The notes under the pieces are model-generated. The model was given only the letters and a program-made list of their open reading frames with translations. It did not search any database and had not been told where the DNA came from. Below are positions 1 through 7,657 of a stretch of DNA of 39,090 nt, one piece after another. The position numbers and the translations under genes are program-made. The stretch comes from Parvibaculum sp. (lineage in GTDB: Bacteria > Pseudomonadota > Alphaproteobacteria > Parvibaculales > Parvibaculaceae): positions 1 through 39,090 of the forward strand of contig JAHBYL010000023.1 of assembly GCA_019635955.1 (NCBI GenBank), given 5' to 3'. The stretch's first letter is position 1. Each line of letters starts with the position of its first letter.

Positions 1-391
1 GCAGGAGCTCTCCGAGCGGGCGGCGAAACTGACCGGGCTGTCGGAGCGCGCGATTTTCGAGACGCTGCTCGAGCGCGAAAGGCTGGGCTCGACCGGCGTC
101 GGCCAAGGCATTGCCATTCCGCATGGCAAGCTCAGCGAGGTCGACCGTCTGCACGGGCTGTTCGCACGACTCGACACGCCGATCGATTTCGAATCCGTGG
201 ACGACCAGCCGGTCGATCTCATCTTCCTTCTGCTCGCGCCGGAGACGGCGGGCGCCGACCATCTGAAGGCGCTGGCGCGCATCTCGCGCCTGCTGCGCAA
301 TCCGGCGGTGGTCGAGAAGCTCAGGGCATCGGAAGATTCCTCGGCGCTCTACGCCATCCTGACGGAACCGGCTGCGACCAATGCAGCCTGA
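1..391 (+). CDS. ptsN: PTS IIA-like nitrogen regulatory protein PtsN (EIIA-Ntr), 5' end missing
   Basis: The reading frame is open from base 2 and ends at a TGA at 389-391, so about 129 C-terminal residues are present and the first few dozen are outside the window. The visible part is an EIIA fold: GIAIPHGK at bases 107-130 carries the histidine (codon at 122-124) that is phosphorylated in the nitrogen phosphotransferase chain PtsP-PtsO-PtsN. In this family the protein is a soluble regulator of nitrogen, potassium and stress responses, not a sugar transporter. In alphaproteobacteria ptsN usually follows rpoN and hpf, which would lie upstream of this window (family knowledge, not seen). A hairpin directly downstream closes the unit. 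Confidence 0.93.
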   Translation, partial: QELSERAAKLTGLSERAIFETLLERERLGSTGVGQGIAIPHGKLSEVDRLHGLFARLDTPIDFESVDDQPVDLIFLLLAPETAGADHLKALARISRLLRNPAVVEKLRASEDSSALYAILTEPAATNAA

Positions 392-404
392 TCCGTTCCG
401 CACA

Positions 405-442
405 GAAAAAAGCCCCGCGCTTGAGGAAAGCGCGGGGCTTTT
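405..442. terminator. Bidirectional rho-independent terminator between ptsN and the DUF1150 gene
   Basis: A perfect 10-bp GC-rich stem (411-420 pairing with 430-439) has a 9-base loop. It is flanked by a run of A on the left and TTTT on the right, so it can terminate both the rightward ptsN transcript and the leftward hsp20-DUF1150 transcript. It lies between the two convergent stop codons. Confidence 0.85.
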
Positions 443-469
443 CATTTCATCGCGCTTCAGCCGCGCGTG

Positions 470-763
470 TCAGTGCACGCTGACAGGCTCCAGGTCATAC
501 TGCCGGGCGCCTGCAAAGGCGGCGTCGCGATCGTCGAGCACCGCCATCCGCTGGCCGTTCGCGGCATGCACGGCGAAAAGCCTCGTATCGGCGGGAATGC
601 CGAGTTCGGAACCGAGTTCGGTCTCGATTTCGCTGGCGCTGACTTCGCGCACATAGACGATGTTGGGCATACCGATCGTGGCGAAGGTTTCCGCAGTGAG
701 CTTGCGAAAATCGCTCACGCCCCAACCCTGGGCACGGCTTTCGGATTCGATGTCGTTCTGCAT
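470..763 (-). CDS. DUF1150 family protein
   Basis: A 97-residue soluble protein of unknown function matching the alphaproteobacterial DUF1150 family, recognised from the central segment around MPNIVYVREV and the C-terminal stretch about an 'HAANGQRMAVLDDR' loop. No signal peptide, membrane segment or catalytic motif is visible. The start at 763 is chosen because AGGAG sits six bases before it on the minus strand; the frame stays open to 841 but no ribosome site supports the longer form. It lies 64 bases downstream of the small heat-shock gene on the same strand. DUF1150 genes are commonly found beside hsp20 genes in alphaproteobacteria, so a role in protein quality control is an inference from context. 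Confidence 0.85.
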   Translation of the reverse strand: MQNDIESESRAQGWGVSDFRKLTAETFATIGMPNIVYVREVSASEIETELGSELGIPADTRLFAVHAANGQRMAVLDDRDAAFAGARQYDLEPVSVH

Positions 764-827
764 TTCACTGCTCCTTTCCGTCCCCTTCCTTTGAACTGAG
801 GCAAGAGGACCAGTCCGTCGCCCGGAA

Positions 828-1298
828 TCAGACCGCGTCACGTTCTACACGCTTCGGAGTGGGGTTTTGTTCCGGCCGGGCGGCCGTTTCCGAAATTTCG
901 ATCCGACGCACCTTGTGCTCCGGTTCCGGCTTCAGAAGCTCGATCATGAGCAACCCGTTCTCGAGGCGCGCATTCCGGACCTCCATGCCATCCGCGAGTA
1001 CGAAAGCCCGCTGGAACTGGCGCGCGGCAATACCGCGATGGAGATAGGTGCGGTCGCGGTCTTCTTCCTGGCGGCCACGAATGACGAGCTGGTTGTCCTC
1101 GACAGTGACCGCCAATTCGTCACGGGAGAATCCGGCGACTGCCAGCGTGATGCGAAGCGCATCGCCCTTTTCCACCGGCACCTGCTCGACATTGTAGGGC
1201 GGGTAGCTGTCGGAGGCTTTCGCCGCCCTGTCGAGCAACCGTTCCAGCTCGTCGAAGCCCAGGAGAAGAGGGCTGTTGAATTGCAGCACGCGTGTCAT
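828..1298 (-). CDS. Small heat-shock protein, Hsp20/IbpA family
   Basis: A 156-residue ATP-independent holdase chaperone. An N-terminal arm (about 1-35, with the typical 'SPLLLGFDELERLLDR' start) precedes an alpha-crystallin domain of about 36-130, in which AVAGFSRDEL and the C-terminal strand ARLENGLLMIEL are characteristic. Family members bind unfolding proteins as large oligomers in the cytoplasm. The start at 1298 (MTRVLQF...) matches the usual N terminus. The frame continues upstream to 1397, but those residues do not resemble the family. The gene heads a leftward pair with the DUF1150 gene and is divergent from sodB. A possible heat-shock sigma factor promoter lies about 70 bases upstream. 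Confidence 0.93.
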   Translation of the reverse strand: MTRVLQFNSPLLLGFDELERLLDRAAKASDSYPPYNVEQVPVEKGDALRITLAVAGFSRDELAVTVEDNQLVIRGRQEEDRDRTYLHRGIAARQFQRAFVLADGMEVRNARLENGLLMIELLKPEPEHKVRRIEISETAARPEQNPTPKRVERDAV

Positions 1299-1369
1299 GT
1301 CCCAAAGTCCCGTGACCTTTAGCGACTTTGTCATTTGCGGCCCGCGAGGCGGCACCGCTTCACGAAGAG

Positions 1370-1398
1370 ATGTGGGGATTGGAGGGCGCCCGTGCAAG
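1370..1398 (-). promoter_or_regulatory. Possible sigma-32-type heat-shock promoter for hsp20
   Basis: On the minus strand CTTGCA (complement of 1393-1398) is followed after 15 bases by CCCCACAT (complement of 1370-1377). This resembles the heat-shock consensus CTTGAA / CCCCAT. Its place, about 70 bases before the hsp20 start, suits a stress gene. Two hexamer-like elements in a GC-rich region can arise by chance, so this is tentative. Confidence 0.3.
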
Positions 1399-1535
1399 CG
1401 CCAGGGGAACTCCCGCGGCAGATTGGAAAACCGCCTTATTTACCGGCACTTACGGAACCTTTCGGGAGAGACGCGGGTTGAAACAGGAGGCCCTGCGGCC
1501 GACCTCATCCGGAGGCCCCCGCAACCCTGAGGATC

Positions 1536-2159
1536 ATGCCCATGTTCACGCTCCCGCCCCTGCCTTATGCCGAAGACGCGCTCGAGCCGCATGTTTCCGC
1601 GCGGACGCTCTCCTTCCATCACGGCAAGCACCACAAGACCTATGTCGACAAGACGAACGAGCTGATCGAAGGCACAGAACTCGAGAAACTCTCGCTCGTC
1701 GACCTCATCCGCAAGGCCGCGAAGGACGAGGAGAGCCAGGCGCTGTTCAACAATGCGGCGCAGATCTGGAATCACGACTTCTACTGGCGCTCCATGGCGC
1801 CCAAGGGCGGGCAGGAGCCGAAGGGCGCGCTCGGCAAGCAGATCGACAAGGATTTCGGCAGCTATTCCGACTTCAAGAAGCTCTTCAAGGAAAAGGCCGC
1901 GGCGCAGTTCGGCTCCGGCTATTGCTGGCTCGTGCTCGACGCCGGCGGCAAGCTCAAGATCGTCACCACCGCCAACGCGGAAACGCCGATTGCCGGCACG
2001 AAGGAAGTGCCCCTTCTCACCACCGATGTGTGGGAGCACACCTATTATCTCGACTATCAGAACAAACGGCCGGCCTATCTCGACGGCTTTCTCGACCATC
2101 TGGTGAACTGGGAGTTTGCCGAGTCGAATTTCGAGGCGGCACGGGCCGAGGCGGCCTGA
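1536..2159 (+). CDS. sodB: Superoxide dismutase, iron type
   Basis: A 207-residue cytoplasmic enzyme converting superoxide to hydrogen peroxide and oxygen. The N-terminal helical hairpin holds the first metal ligand in LSFHHGKHHKTYV (first His at residue 28). The second is in the AAQIWNHDFYW segment, and the last two in the TTDVWEHTYYLDY segment (Asp and His). Gln in AAQIWNH is the residue typical of iron enzymes; manganese enzymes usually place the active-site Gln elsewhere. A GAGG at 1529-1532 lies only three bases before the first ATG but nine before the ATG at 1542, so translation may begin at 1542 and give MFTLPPLPY. The gene sits just upstream of the heme operon, but its transcription need not be linked to it. 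Confidence 0.96.
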   Translation: MPMFTLPPLPYAEDALEPHVSARTLSFHHGKHHKTYVDKTNELIEGTELEKLSLVDLIRKAAKDEESQALFNNAAQIWNHDFYWRSMAPKGGQEPKGALGKQIDKDFGSYSDFKKLFKEKAAAQFGSGYCWLVLDAGGKLKIVTTANAETPIAGTKEVPLLTTDVWEHTYYLDYQNKRPAYLDGFLDHLVNWEFAESNFEAARAEAA

Positions 2160-2272
2160 CCGGCAGTCCAAGCTTCTAAAATGCAGGCATTCGAGGCGGA
2201 AATGCCACGCCCCAATACCCTTAATTTTATTGTGGAAAAATAGAAGTTGCGGAACCTTGTTGCGCATGATAC

Positions 2273-2294
2273 TGCGAGTCATTCTCATTTGAGA
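2273..2294. promoter_or_regulatory. Candidate Fur-type operator upstream of hemP
   Basis: The element begins TGCGA and contains TCATTCTCATT, one good half of a classical Fur box (AATGAGAAT-A/T-ATTCTCATT type). It ends 23 bases before the hemP start and partly overlaps a possible -10 element (GATACT at 2268-2273). The element upstream of fbpA at 10604-10624 shares the TGCGA start and 13 of 21 aligned positions. Fur, or a Fur-family regulator, repressing heme uptake when iron is sufficient is inferred. Confidence 0.45.
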
Positions 2295-2317
2295 GACAGC
2301 GAGGCTGCACAAGGCAA

Positions 2318-2491
2318 ATGACGGCGACCGCAACTGGGAACGGGGCATCGGGCGGAACGGCGGCGGGGACCACTCCCGCCCTCGACAGCGCGGAGCTTTT
2401 CCGGAACGGACGCGAAGTCGTCATCCGCCATGGCGAGGAGCTCTACCGGCTTCGCCTGACCAGCAGCAACAAGCTCATCCTCATCAAGTGA
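2318..2491 (+). CDS. hemP: Hemin uptake protein HemP (HmuP)
   Basis: A 57-residue protein. After a Gly/Thr/Ala-rich start (1-20) comes the family core of about 35 residues: ELFRNGREVVIRHGEELY, then a segment ending SNKLILIK. The pattern S-x-x-L-F-x-x-G-R-x-V-x-I-x-H-x-G-x-x-Y-x-L-R and the final K-L-I-L-x-K are diagnostic. HemP/HmuP proteins are found immediately upstream of heme receptor genes; in rhizobia the homologue is needed for heme-receptor expression and acts as a small regulator (established for HmuP). A weak AAGG lies four bases before the ATG. It is the first gene of the heme operon, 88-124 bases before the receptor depending on which receptor start is used. Confidence 0.92.
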   Translation: MTATATGNGASGGTAAGTTPALDSAELFRNGREVVIRHGEELYRLRLTSSNKLILIK

Positions 2492-2615
2492 GAAGACCCG
2501 GCCATGCGCCGGGTCACATCACCGAGCAGCCGAGCCAGCCAGACCCGCCACCCATTCAGCGGGGGCCAGCCAGCCAGGAATGCTTTCACACGCATCACTG
2601 GGACTGGGACTGGCA

Positions 2616-4850
2616 ATGTACAGTTTTATGGGTCGGCGATCCCTCATCTCGCTCCTCCTCGCGACGGCTTCGCTCGCCGCGATCTCCACCGCTCATGCGC
2701 AGGACACCGCTTCTTCCGAGGAAGAGGCGGCGAAGCCCCGCGCGACACAGCTCGACACCGTTACCTCGACGGCGACGCGCAACCCGACCGCAATCAACGA
2801 TGTCGCCGGAACGGTCTCCGTCATCACGGCGGATGAGCTCGAGCGCCGCAACGCAGTGCGCATGCAGGACATCATCCGCTATGAACCGGGCGTGTCCGTC
2901 GGCAATGCACCCAATCGCGGCGGCGCGACGAACTTCACCATTCGCGGCATTGGCGGCAATCGCGTGCTGGTGCTGGTGGACGGGCTGAACACGCCGGACT
3001 TTCCGGGCTCGAATATCGGCAGTCCCTCGAGCTACACGCGCGACTTCTTCGATCTCGACAGCATGAAGAAGGTCGAAATCATCCGCGGGCCCTCTTCCGC
3101 CCTTTACGGTTCGGACGGGCTTGGCGGCATCGTCGCCTATGAAACGAAGGACCCCGCCGACTATCTCGACGGCACGGGCAAGGACTGGTACGCGAGCGTA
3201 AAGGCCGGGTACGCCAGTGCGGGCAAGACCTTCTCGGAAACGGTGACGGGCGCCAAACGCGCCGGCAATGTCGAGATGCTGGCCCTTTATACGCGCCGCG
3301 ACGGCGAGGAAGTGGAGCCGAACAGCAGCGCGACGCCAAATCCGTCGGACTCGTGGTCCAATGCCTTCCTCGGCAAGCTCGTCTTCAACGGCTTGTGGGG
3401 CAATTCGCTCAAGCTCACCGGCGAGTTCAACGAACGGAACGAGGAAATCGACATCCTCACCGATCGCGGCACTTCGTTCGGCACGACGACGCTTTCCTCC
3501 CTCGCCGAGGACGTGACGAAGCGCTCCTCCTTCGCGGCGACATTCTCGCAGAACCTGCCCTTCGCGATCGCCGACAGCGCCGAGTACAAGCTGTCCTATA
3601 CGAAGGTCGACCGGAACGAGAATACCGTTCAGCTCCGTCAGACCGGCCCGACGCAGTTCCTCCGCGTGTCGGATTTCGCGTTCTACCAGGACATCTGGGC
3701 GGCCGATCTCCAGTTCAATCTCTCGCGCGAGATTTTCGGTGCCAGGCATGAATTCACCTACGGCCTGACCGCCGATTACACCGAAACGTCGCGGCCGCGC
3801 TATCGCACGCAGACGAACCTCACCACCGGCGTCACGACCAATATCATCGGCGGCGAGGTCTATCCCAACAAGAACTTCCCCGACACGAACACGACGAAGC
3901 TCGGCGTCTTCGTGCAGGACAGCATCGATCTCGGCAGGCTGAACGTTACCCCCGCGGTGCGCTTCGACTACTACAATCTGAAGCCGAAGCCGGATCAGCT
4001 CTTCGCCAATGCGAGCGCCGGTGCCTTCGCCGTGCACGAGATGACGGAGATGGAAGTTTCTCCGAAGCTCGGCCTCACCTACGACGTGACGGAGGAGTAC
4101 ACGCTCTTCGCGCAATATGCGCATGGCTTCCGCGCGCCGCCCTATGACAATGCCAATTTCGGCTATGCCAATGCGGCGTCGTTCTACGAAATCATTCCGA
4201 ACCCGGATCTGAAGCCGGAGACGAGCGACGGCTTCGAGGCGGGCCTGCGCGGCAAATTCCGCGACGGGTCGAGCTTCTCGGTCGCGAGCTTCTACAATAT
4301 GTACGAAGACTTCATCGAGAGCGTGACGGTGGCCTCCGCGCCGCCTCCGGGCCTCACCACGTTCCAGTATCAGAACCTTTCCGAGGTCACGATCTACGGT
4401 GCGGAGGCGAGGGGCGAATACCGCTTCCTGCCGGAATGGGCGCTCAAGGGCAGCGTTGCCTATGCCCGCGGCAAGAATGACGTGACGGGCGAACCGCTCG
4501 CCTCGGTCGATCCGCTGAAGTTCGTCGCCGGTATCGCCTATGAGGGGGATGTGTGGGGCGCGGAACTCGTCGCCACGCGCGCCGAGCGTCACGACCGTGT
4601 ACCGTCGACCGTTCTCGTCAACGGCGTTGCCCAGCCTGCCTTCATCGCCCCGTCCTATACGGTGGTCGATTTCATGGCCTATTACGACCTGAACGAGAGC
4701 TTCACGATCAATGCCGGCATTTTCAACATCTTCGACGAGGAGTACTACCTCGCGCAGGATGTGAACGGGCTTGCCGCGAACAATGCCAATCTCGGCAACT
4801 ACGCCCAGGTCGGCCGGAACTTCGGCGTCAACGCGACGCTGCGCTTCTGA
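2616..4850 (+). CDS. hmuR: TonB-dependent heme/hemoglobin outer-membrane receptor
   Basis: A 744-residue outer-membrane receptor that imports heme using TonB energy. From the chosen start a Sec signal peptide ends near STAHA-QD. It is followed by a TonB-box-like LDTVTSTATR, a plug domain (about 55-165: 'VSVITADELERR', 'NFTIRGIGGNRVLVLVDG', 'RGPSSALYGSDGLGG') and a 22-strand-type barrel finishing in an aromatic (NATLRF). The FRAP (505-508) and NPDL (529-532) boxes of heme receptors are both present. No histidine lies between them, although some receptors use one there as a heme ligand; the nearest is His503. Starts at 2580, 2616 and 2628 are possible and none has a strong ribosome site; 2628 gives the neatest signal peptide. 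The gene lies between hemP and tonB. Confidence 0.92.
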   Translation: MYSFMGRRSLISLLLATASLAAISTAHAQDTASSEEEAAKPRATQLDTVTSTATRNPTAINDVAGTVSVITADELERRNAVRMQDIIRYEPGVSVGNAPNRGGATNFTIRGIGGNRVLVLVDGLNTPDFPGSNIGSPSSYTRDFFDLDSMKKVEIIRGPSSALYGSDGLGGIVAYETKDPADYLDGTGKDWYASVKAGYASAGKTFSETVTGAKRAGNVEMLALYTRRDGEEVEPNSSATPNPSDSWSNAFLGKLVFNGLWGNSLKLTGEFNERNEEIDILTDRGTSFGTTTLSSLAEDVTKRSSFAATFSQNLPFAIADSAEYKLSYTKVDRNENTVQLRQTGPTQFLRVSDFAFYQDIWAADLQFNLSREIFGARHEFTYGLTADYTETSRPRYRTQTNLTTGVTTNIIGGEVYPNKNFPDTNTTKLGVFVQDSIDLGRLNVTPAVRFDYYNLKPKPDQLFANASAGAFAVHEMTEMEVSPKLGLTYDVTEEYTLFAQYAHGFRAPPYDNANFGYANAASFYEIIPNPDLKPETSDGFEAGLRGKFRDGSSFSVASFYNMYEDFIESVTVASAPPPGLTTFQYQNLSEVTIYGAEARGEYRFLPEWALKGSVAYARGKNDVTGEPLASVDPLKFVAGIAYEGDVWGAELVATRAERHDRVPSTVLVNGVAQPAFIAPSYTVVDFMAYYDLNESFTINAGIFNIFDEEYYLAQDVNGLAANNANLGNYAQVGRNFGVNATLRF

Positions 4851-4859
4851 GGATCGCCA

Positions 4860-5681
4860 ATGAGCATGGCCGCCACCGCACGCATCGGCAGCATGGCACG
4901 GGAGGAGGGTTCCTCGCCTCTCCTTCTCGCGCCGCGCACGCTCCGCGGGCCGGTGGCGGCCTCGCTTTTTCTCCATGTTTCGGTCGCCGCCGTTCTTCTC
5001 GGCTGGTGGCAGACGGCAGGCACGTCTGCGCCGCAAGGAATTCCCGACGGCATGTCCGTCACCTTCGTCGAACTTTCGGCTCCCGCACCCGCGCGGGTGG
5101 AGCGCGCCGCACCATCGCAGGCAGCGCCCCCCGCACCGCAGCCTGAAATTCTTCCCGACCCGGTGTCCAGGCCCGTGCCGGAGACCATCACCGAAGCAAT
5201 ACCGCTTCCGGAGCTCGTGGCCCCGCGACCTGAACGCAAGCCCGCGCCACAGCCTCGGATCAGCGAAGCGCGTGCGCCGGCGGCGGATACCGCTCCGGCC
5301 TTTCGCACCGCCTCATTCGCGCCACCCGATGCACGCGATGGCGACGGCGCGGGCACGCGCGCGGGCCTCGCGCCGCATAGCGGTGCGGAGGAGAGCGAGA
5401 TCGTCACTCTCACCGAGCCGCGCTACCGCGTTCCGCCGCGCCCGCCTGCCTATCCGCGCCGGGCGCGCGACCTCGGCCAGGAAGGCACCGCCATGATCCG
5501 CGTAAGACTCGATCTTGCAGGCAATCCCGCGGAAATCTCGCTGCTCGAAAGTTCCGGCTATGCGCTGCTCGATCACGCCGCGATGAAAGCGGCGCGCGAC
5601 TGGCAATTCGAACCCGAAAGACGCGGCGGAAGGCCCGTTGCCGCTTTCGTTCACATCCCCGTCCGCTTTGCCCTCAACTGA
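4860..5681 (+). CDS. tonB: TonB family energy-transducing protein
   Basis: A 273-residue inner-membrane protein that transmits proton-motive force to the receptor. A single membrane helix covers about 31-50, with Ser35 and His39 spaced as the Ser-His pair that TonB uses to engage ExbB/ExbD. A long periplasmic proline-rich linker (about 70-180) follows. The C-terminal TonB domain (about 190-273) has the 'PAYPRRARDLGQEG' entry motif and an ALLDHAAMKAARDWQFEP segment. GAGG seven bases upstream supports the start, nine bases after the receptor stop. Its place inside the operon suggests a TonB dedicated to heme uptake. No exbB or exbD is in the window, so a partner complex must be encoded elsewhere. 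Confidence 0.92.
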   Translation: MSMAATARIGSMAREEGSSPLLLAPRTLRGPVAASLFLHVSVAAVLLGWWQTAGTSAPQGIPDGMSVTFVELSAPAPARVERAAPSQAAPPAPQPEILPDPVSRPVPETITEAIPLPELVAPRPERKPAPQPRISEARAPAADTAPAFRTASFAPPDARDGDGAGTRAGLAPHSGAEESEIVTLTEPRYRVPPRPPAYPRRARDLGQEGTAMIRVRLDLAGNPAEISLLESSGYALLDHAAMKAARDWQFEPERRGGRPVAAFVHIPVRFALN

Positions 5682-5702
5682 GGTTTCACGAAAGGAACCG
5701 CC

Positions 5703-6758
5703 ATGTCCGCTTCATCCACATCCCAGTCGCTCACCGCGCGCCGCACGGCACTTCTTGCCGACGAGCCCAATCTTCGCGCCCGCGACCTTGCCGCCCGTCT
5801 CGGTATTTCCGAAGCCGAGCTTCTCGCGCTCGGCAGCGCAACCTCGACCGTCACGCGCCTTCGTCCGGAATGGACCGGCATCATCGGCTCGATCGGCGCG
5901 CTTGGGCGCGTGATGGCGCTGACGCGAAACGAATCCGTGGTGCATGAGCGCAAGGGCGTCTATGGCACACTGGAAGGCGGCCCGCATGTCGGCCTCATCG
6001 TCGGCGAGGATATCGACCTCCGCATCTTCTTCACGCAGTGGAAGTCGGGCTTCGGCGTCGTCGAAACGCTGAAAGAGGGCGGCACGCGCCGCAGCCTGCA
6101 ATTCTTCGATGCGGAGGGCGTTGCCATTCACAAGATCTACCAGACGGACGGCTCCGATGCCGCAGCCTTCGATGCGCTGATCGCGCGGTTCGCAACGGAG
6201 AACACCCCGCTCGAAATCGCGCCGGCCCCGGAGAAGAAGGCAAGGCTTGCCGACAACGAGATCGACGTGGCGGGCTTCCGCGCCGCATGGGACGCAATGA
6301 CCGACACGCATGAGTTCCACGGTCTCATCACGAAATTCAAGGTAGAGCGGCTTCAGGGTCTCCGCCTCGCGGGCGAGACGCGTGCGATGCGCGTGCCGCC
6401 CGCTTCGCTCCGCGCTGCGCTGGATGCCGCGCGCGAACGCGAAGTGCCGATCATGGTGTTCGTCGGCAATCCCGGCATGATCCAGATCCATACCGGCCCC
6501 GTCTCCAACCTGAAGCCCATGGGTCCTTGGTTCAATGTGCTCGATGAAGCCTTCAACCTTCATCTCCGCGAAGACCATGTGGACAGCGCATGGGTCGTCT
6601 GGAAGCCGACGGAAGACGGCACCGTGACCTCGCTCGAGCTTTTCGACAAGGAAGGCACGCTGATCGCCACGCTGTTCGGCAAGCGCAAGCCCGGCCAGCC
6701 CGAAGATCTTGCCTGGCGCGAGATCGTCAACCCGCTCGCGACGAAGGAAGCCGCGTAA
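5703..6758 (+). CDS. hmuS: Hemin-degrading factor / heme carrier HmuS (HemS, ChuS family)
   Basis: A 351-residue cytoplasmic protein with two tandem repeats of the HemS fold (about 30-175 and 190-345). Family members receive heme from the ABC importer. Several break the porphyrin ring to release iron; others act as heme carriers. His203 in the MTDTHEF segment corresponds, by my alignment from memory, to the axial heme ligand (His193/His196) of ChuS and HemS. The QIHTGPVSNLKPMGPWFNVL block in the second repeat is strongly conserved in the family. AAAGGA lies six bases before the ATG. Its stop overlaps the start of the next gene (TAATG), so translation is probably coupled. Confidence 0.94.
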   Translation: MSASSTSQSLTARRTALLADEPNLRARDLAARLGISEAELLALGSATSTVTRLRPEWTGIIGSIGALGRVMALTRNESVVHERKGVYGTLEGGPHVGLIVGEDIDLRIFFTQWKSGFGVVETLKEGGTRRSLQFFDAEGVAIHKIYQTDGSDAAAFDALIARFATENTPLEIAPAPEKKARLADNEIDVAGFRAAWDAMTDTHEFHGLITKFKVERLQGLRLAGETRAMRVPPASLRAALDAAREREVPIMVFVGNPGMIQIHTGPVSNLKPMGPWFNVLDEAFNLHLREDHVDSAWVVWKPTEDGTVTSLELFDKEGTLIATLFGKRKPGQPEDLAWREIVNPLATKEAA

Positions 6759-7657
6759 TGATGGCGAAGCCTCTCTCTATCAAGGCGGCATGCGCCGCTG
6801 CCCTGCTCTTCGTCGGCGTCCCCGCGTATGCGCATGCGGAGCGCATCGTCAGCGTTGGCGGCTCGACTACCGAGATCGTGTATGCGCTTGGCGCGGGTGA
6901 GCGACTTGTCGGCGCGGACACGACGAGCATCTATCCGGCAGCGGCGGATGCCCTGCCCGATGTCGGCTATGTGCGGCAGCTTTCGGCGGAGGGACTTCTC
7001 TCGCTCTCTCCCGATCTCATTCTGGCGGGCGGCGAGGCCGGGCCCGATACGGCGCTCGCACAGACGGAAGCTGCGGGCGTGCGCATCGTGAAGCTCGAGG
7101 AAGGCTTCGCGCCTGAAGATGTCTACGCGCACATCGCCGAAGTGGGTGCCGCGCTCGGCCGCGACGCGGAGGCGGCCGCGCTCAACGAAACGCTGAAGCA
7201 GGACATGGACCGGGTACTTGCCGATGTGGCGAAGATCGAGGGCCGGAAACCCCGCGTGATGTTTCTGCTGCAGGCAGGCCGGGGCGGGCTTCTCGTGGCA
7301 GGCAGCGACACCGCCGCCCATGCGATGATCGAACTTGCCGGCGGCGAAAACCCGGCAAGCACGATCAAGGGATACAAGCCTTTCTCGCCGGAGGCGGCGA
7401 CGGAGGCCGCACCCGACATTCTGCTCGTCACCGATCAGACGATCGAGATGCTGGGCGGCGGCGAGAAGCTTCTCGCCGATCCGGCACTCGCCGCGACACC
7501 GGCGGGCAAGGCCAAGCGCATCGTCAGCATGGATGCGCTTTACCTCGCGGGCTTCGGACCGCGCCTTGCCCATGCGCTGCGCGATCTTGCCGCCGGGTTT
7601 CACCCCGGGGCGGAGATTGCACCGCTTCCCGCCCGGCCATGGACGGAAGCGCAATGA
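6758..7657 (+). CDS. hmuT: Heme ABC transporter periplasmic binding protein HmuT
   Basis: A 299-residue periplasmic protein of the class III (TroA/BtuF-like) fold. The signal peptide ends near AYAHA-ER at about residue 26. The first lobe begins RIVSVGGSTTEIVYALG. Tyr71 in DVGYVRQLSAEG matches the tyrosine that binds heme iron in the ShuT and PhuT proteins (family knowledge). The second lobe includes MFLLQAGRGGLLVAGSDTAA. The first of two adjacent ATG codons overlaps the hmuS stop; AAGGAAG seven bases upstream supports it. The 3' end overlaps hmuU, as expected of a heme-import operon in which the protein delivers heme to HmuU. Confidence 0.93.
   Translation: MMAKPLSIKAACAAALLFVGVPAYAHAERIVSVGGSTTEIVYALGAGERLVGADTTSIYPAAADALPDVGYVRQLSAEGLLSLSPDLILAGGEAGPDTALAQTEAAGVRIVKLEEGFAPEDVYAHIAEVGAALGRDAEAAALNETLKQDMDRVLADVAKIEGRKPRVMFLLQAGRGGLLVAGSDTAAHAMIELAGGENPASTIKGYKPFSPEAATEAAPDILLVTDQTIEMLGGGEKLLADPALAATPAGKAKRIVSMDALYLAGFGPRLAHALRDLAAGFHPGAEIAPLPARPWTEAQ

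Noticed and set aside
2173-2182. TTCTAAA-like half of an Irr (ICE) box after sodB
   Set aside because: Only one half-site is present and the matching TTTAGAA half is missing at the right spacing.
2595-5036. An 813-residue open frame on the minus strand opposite the heme receptor and tonB
   Set aside because: It is Arg/Glu/Ala-rich with no family match, and the plus strand encodes a well-recognised receptor and TonB. Long antisense frames are common in GC-rich coding DNA.
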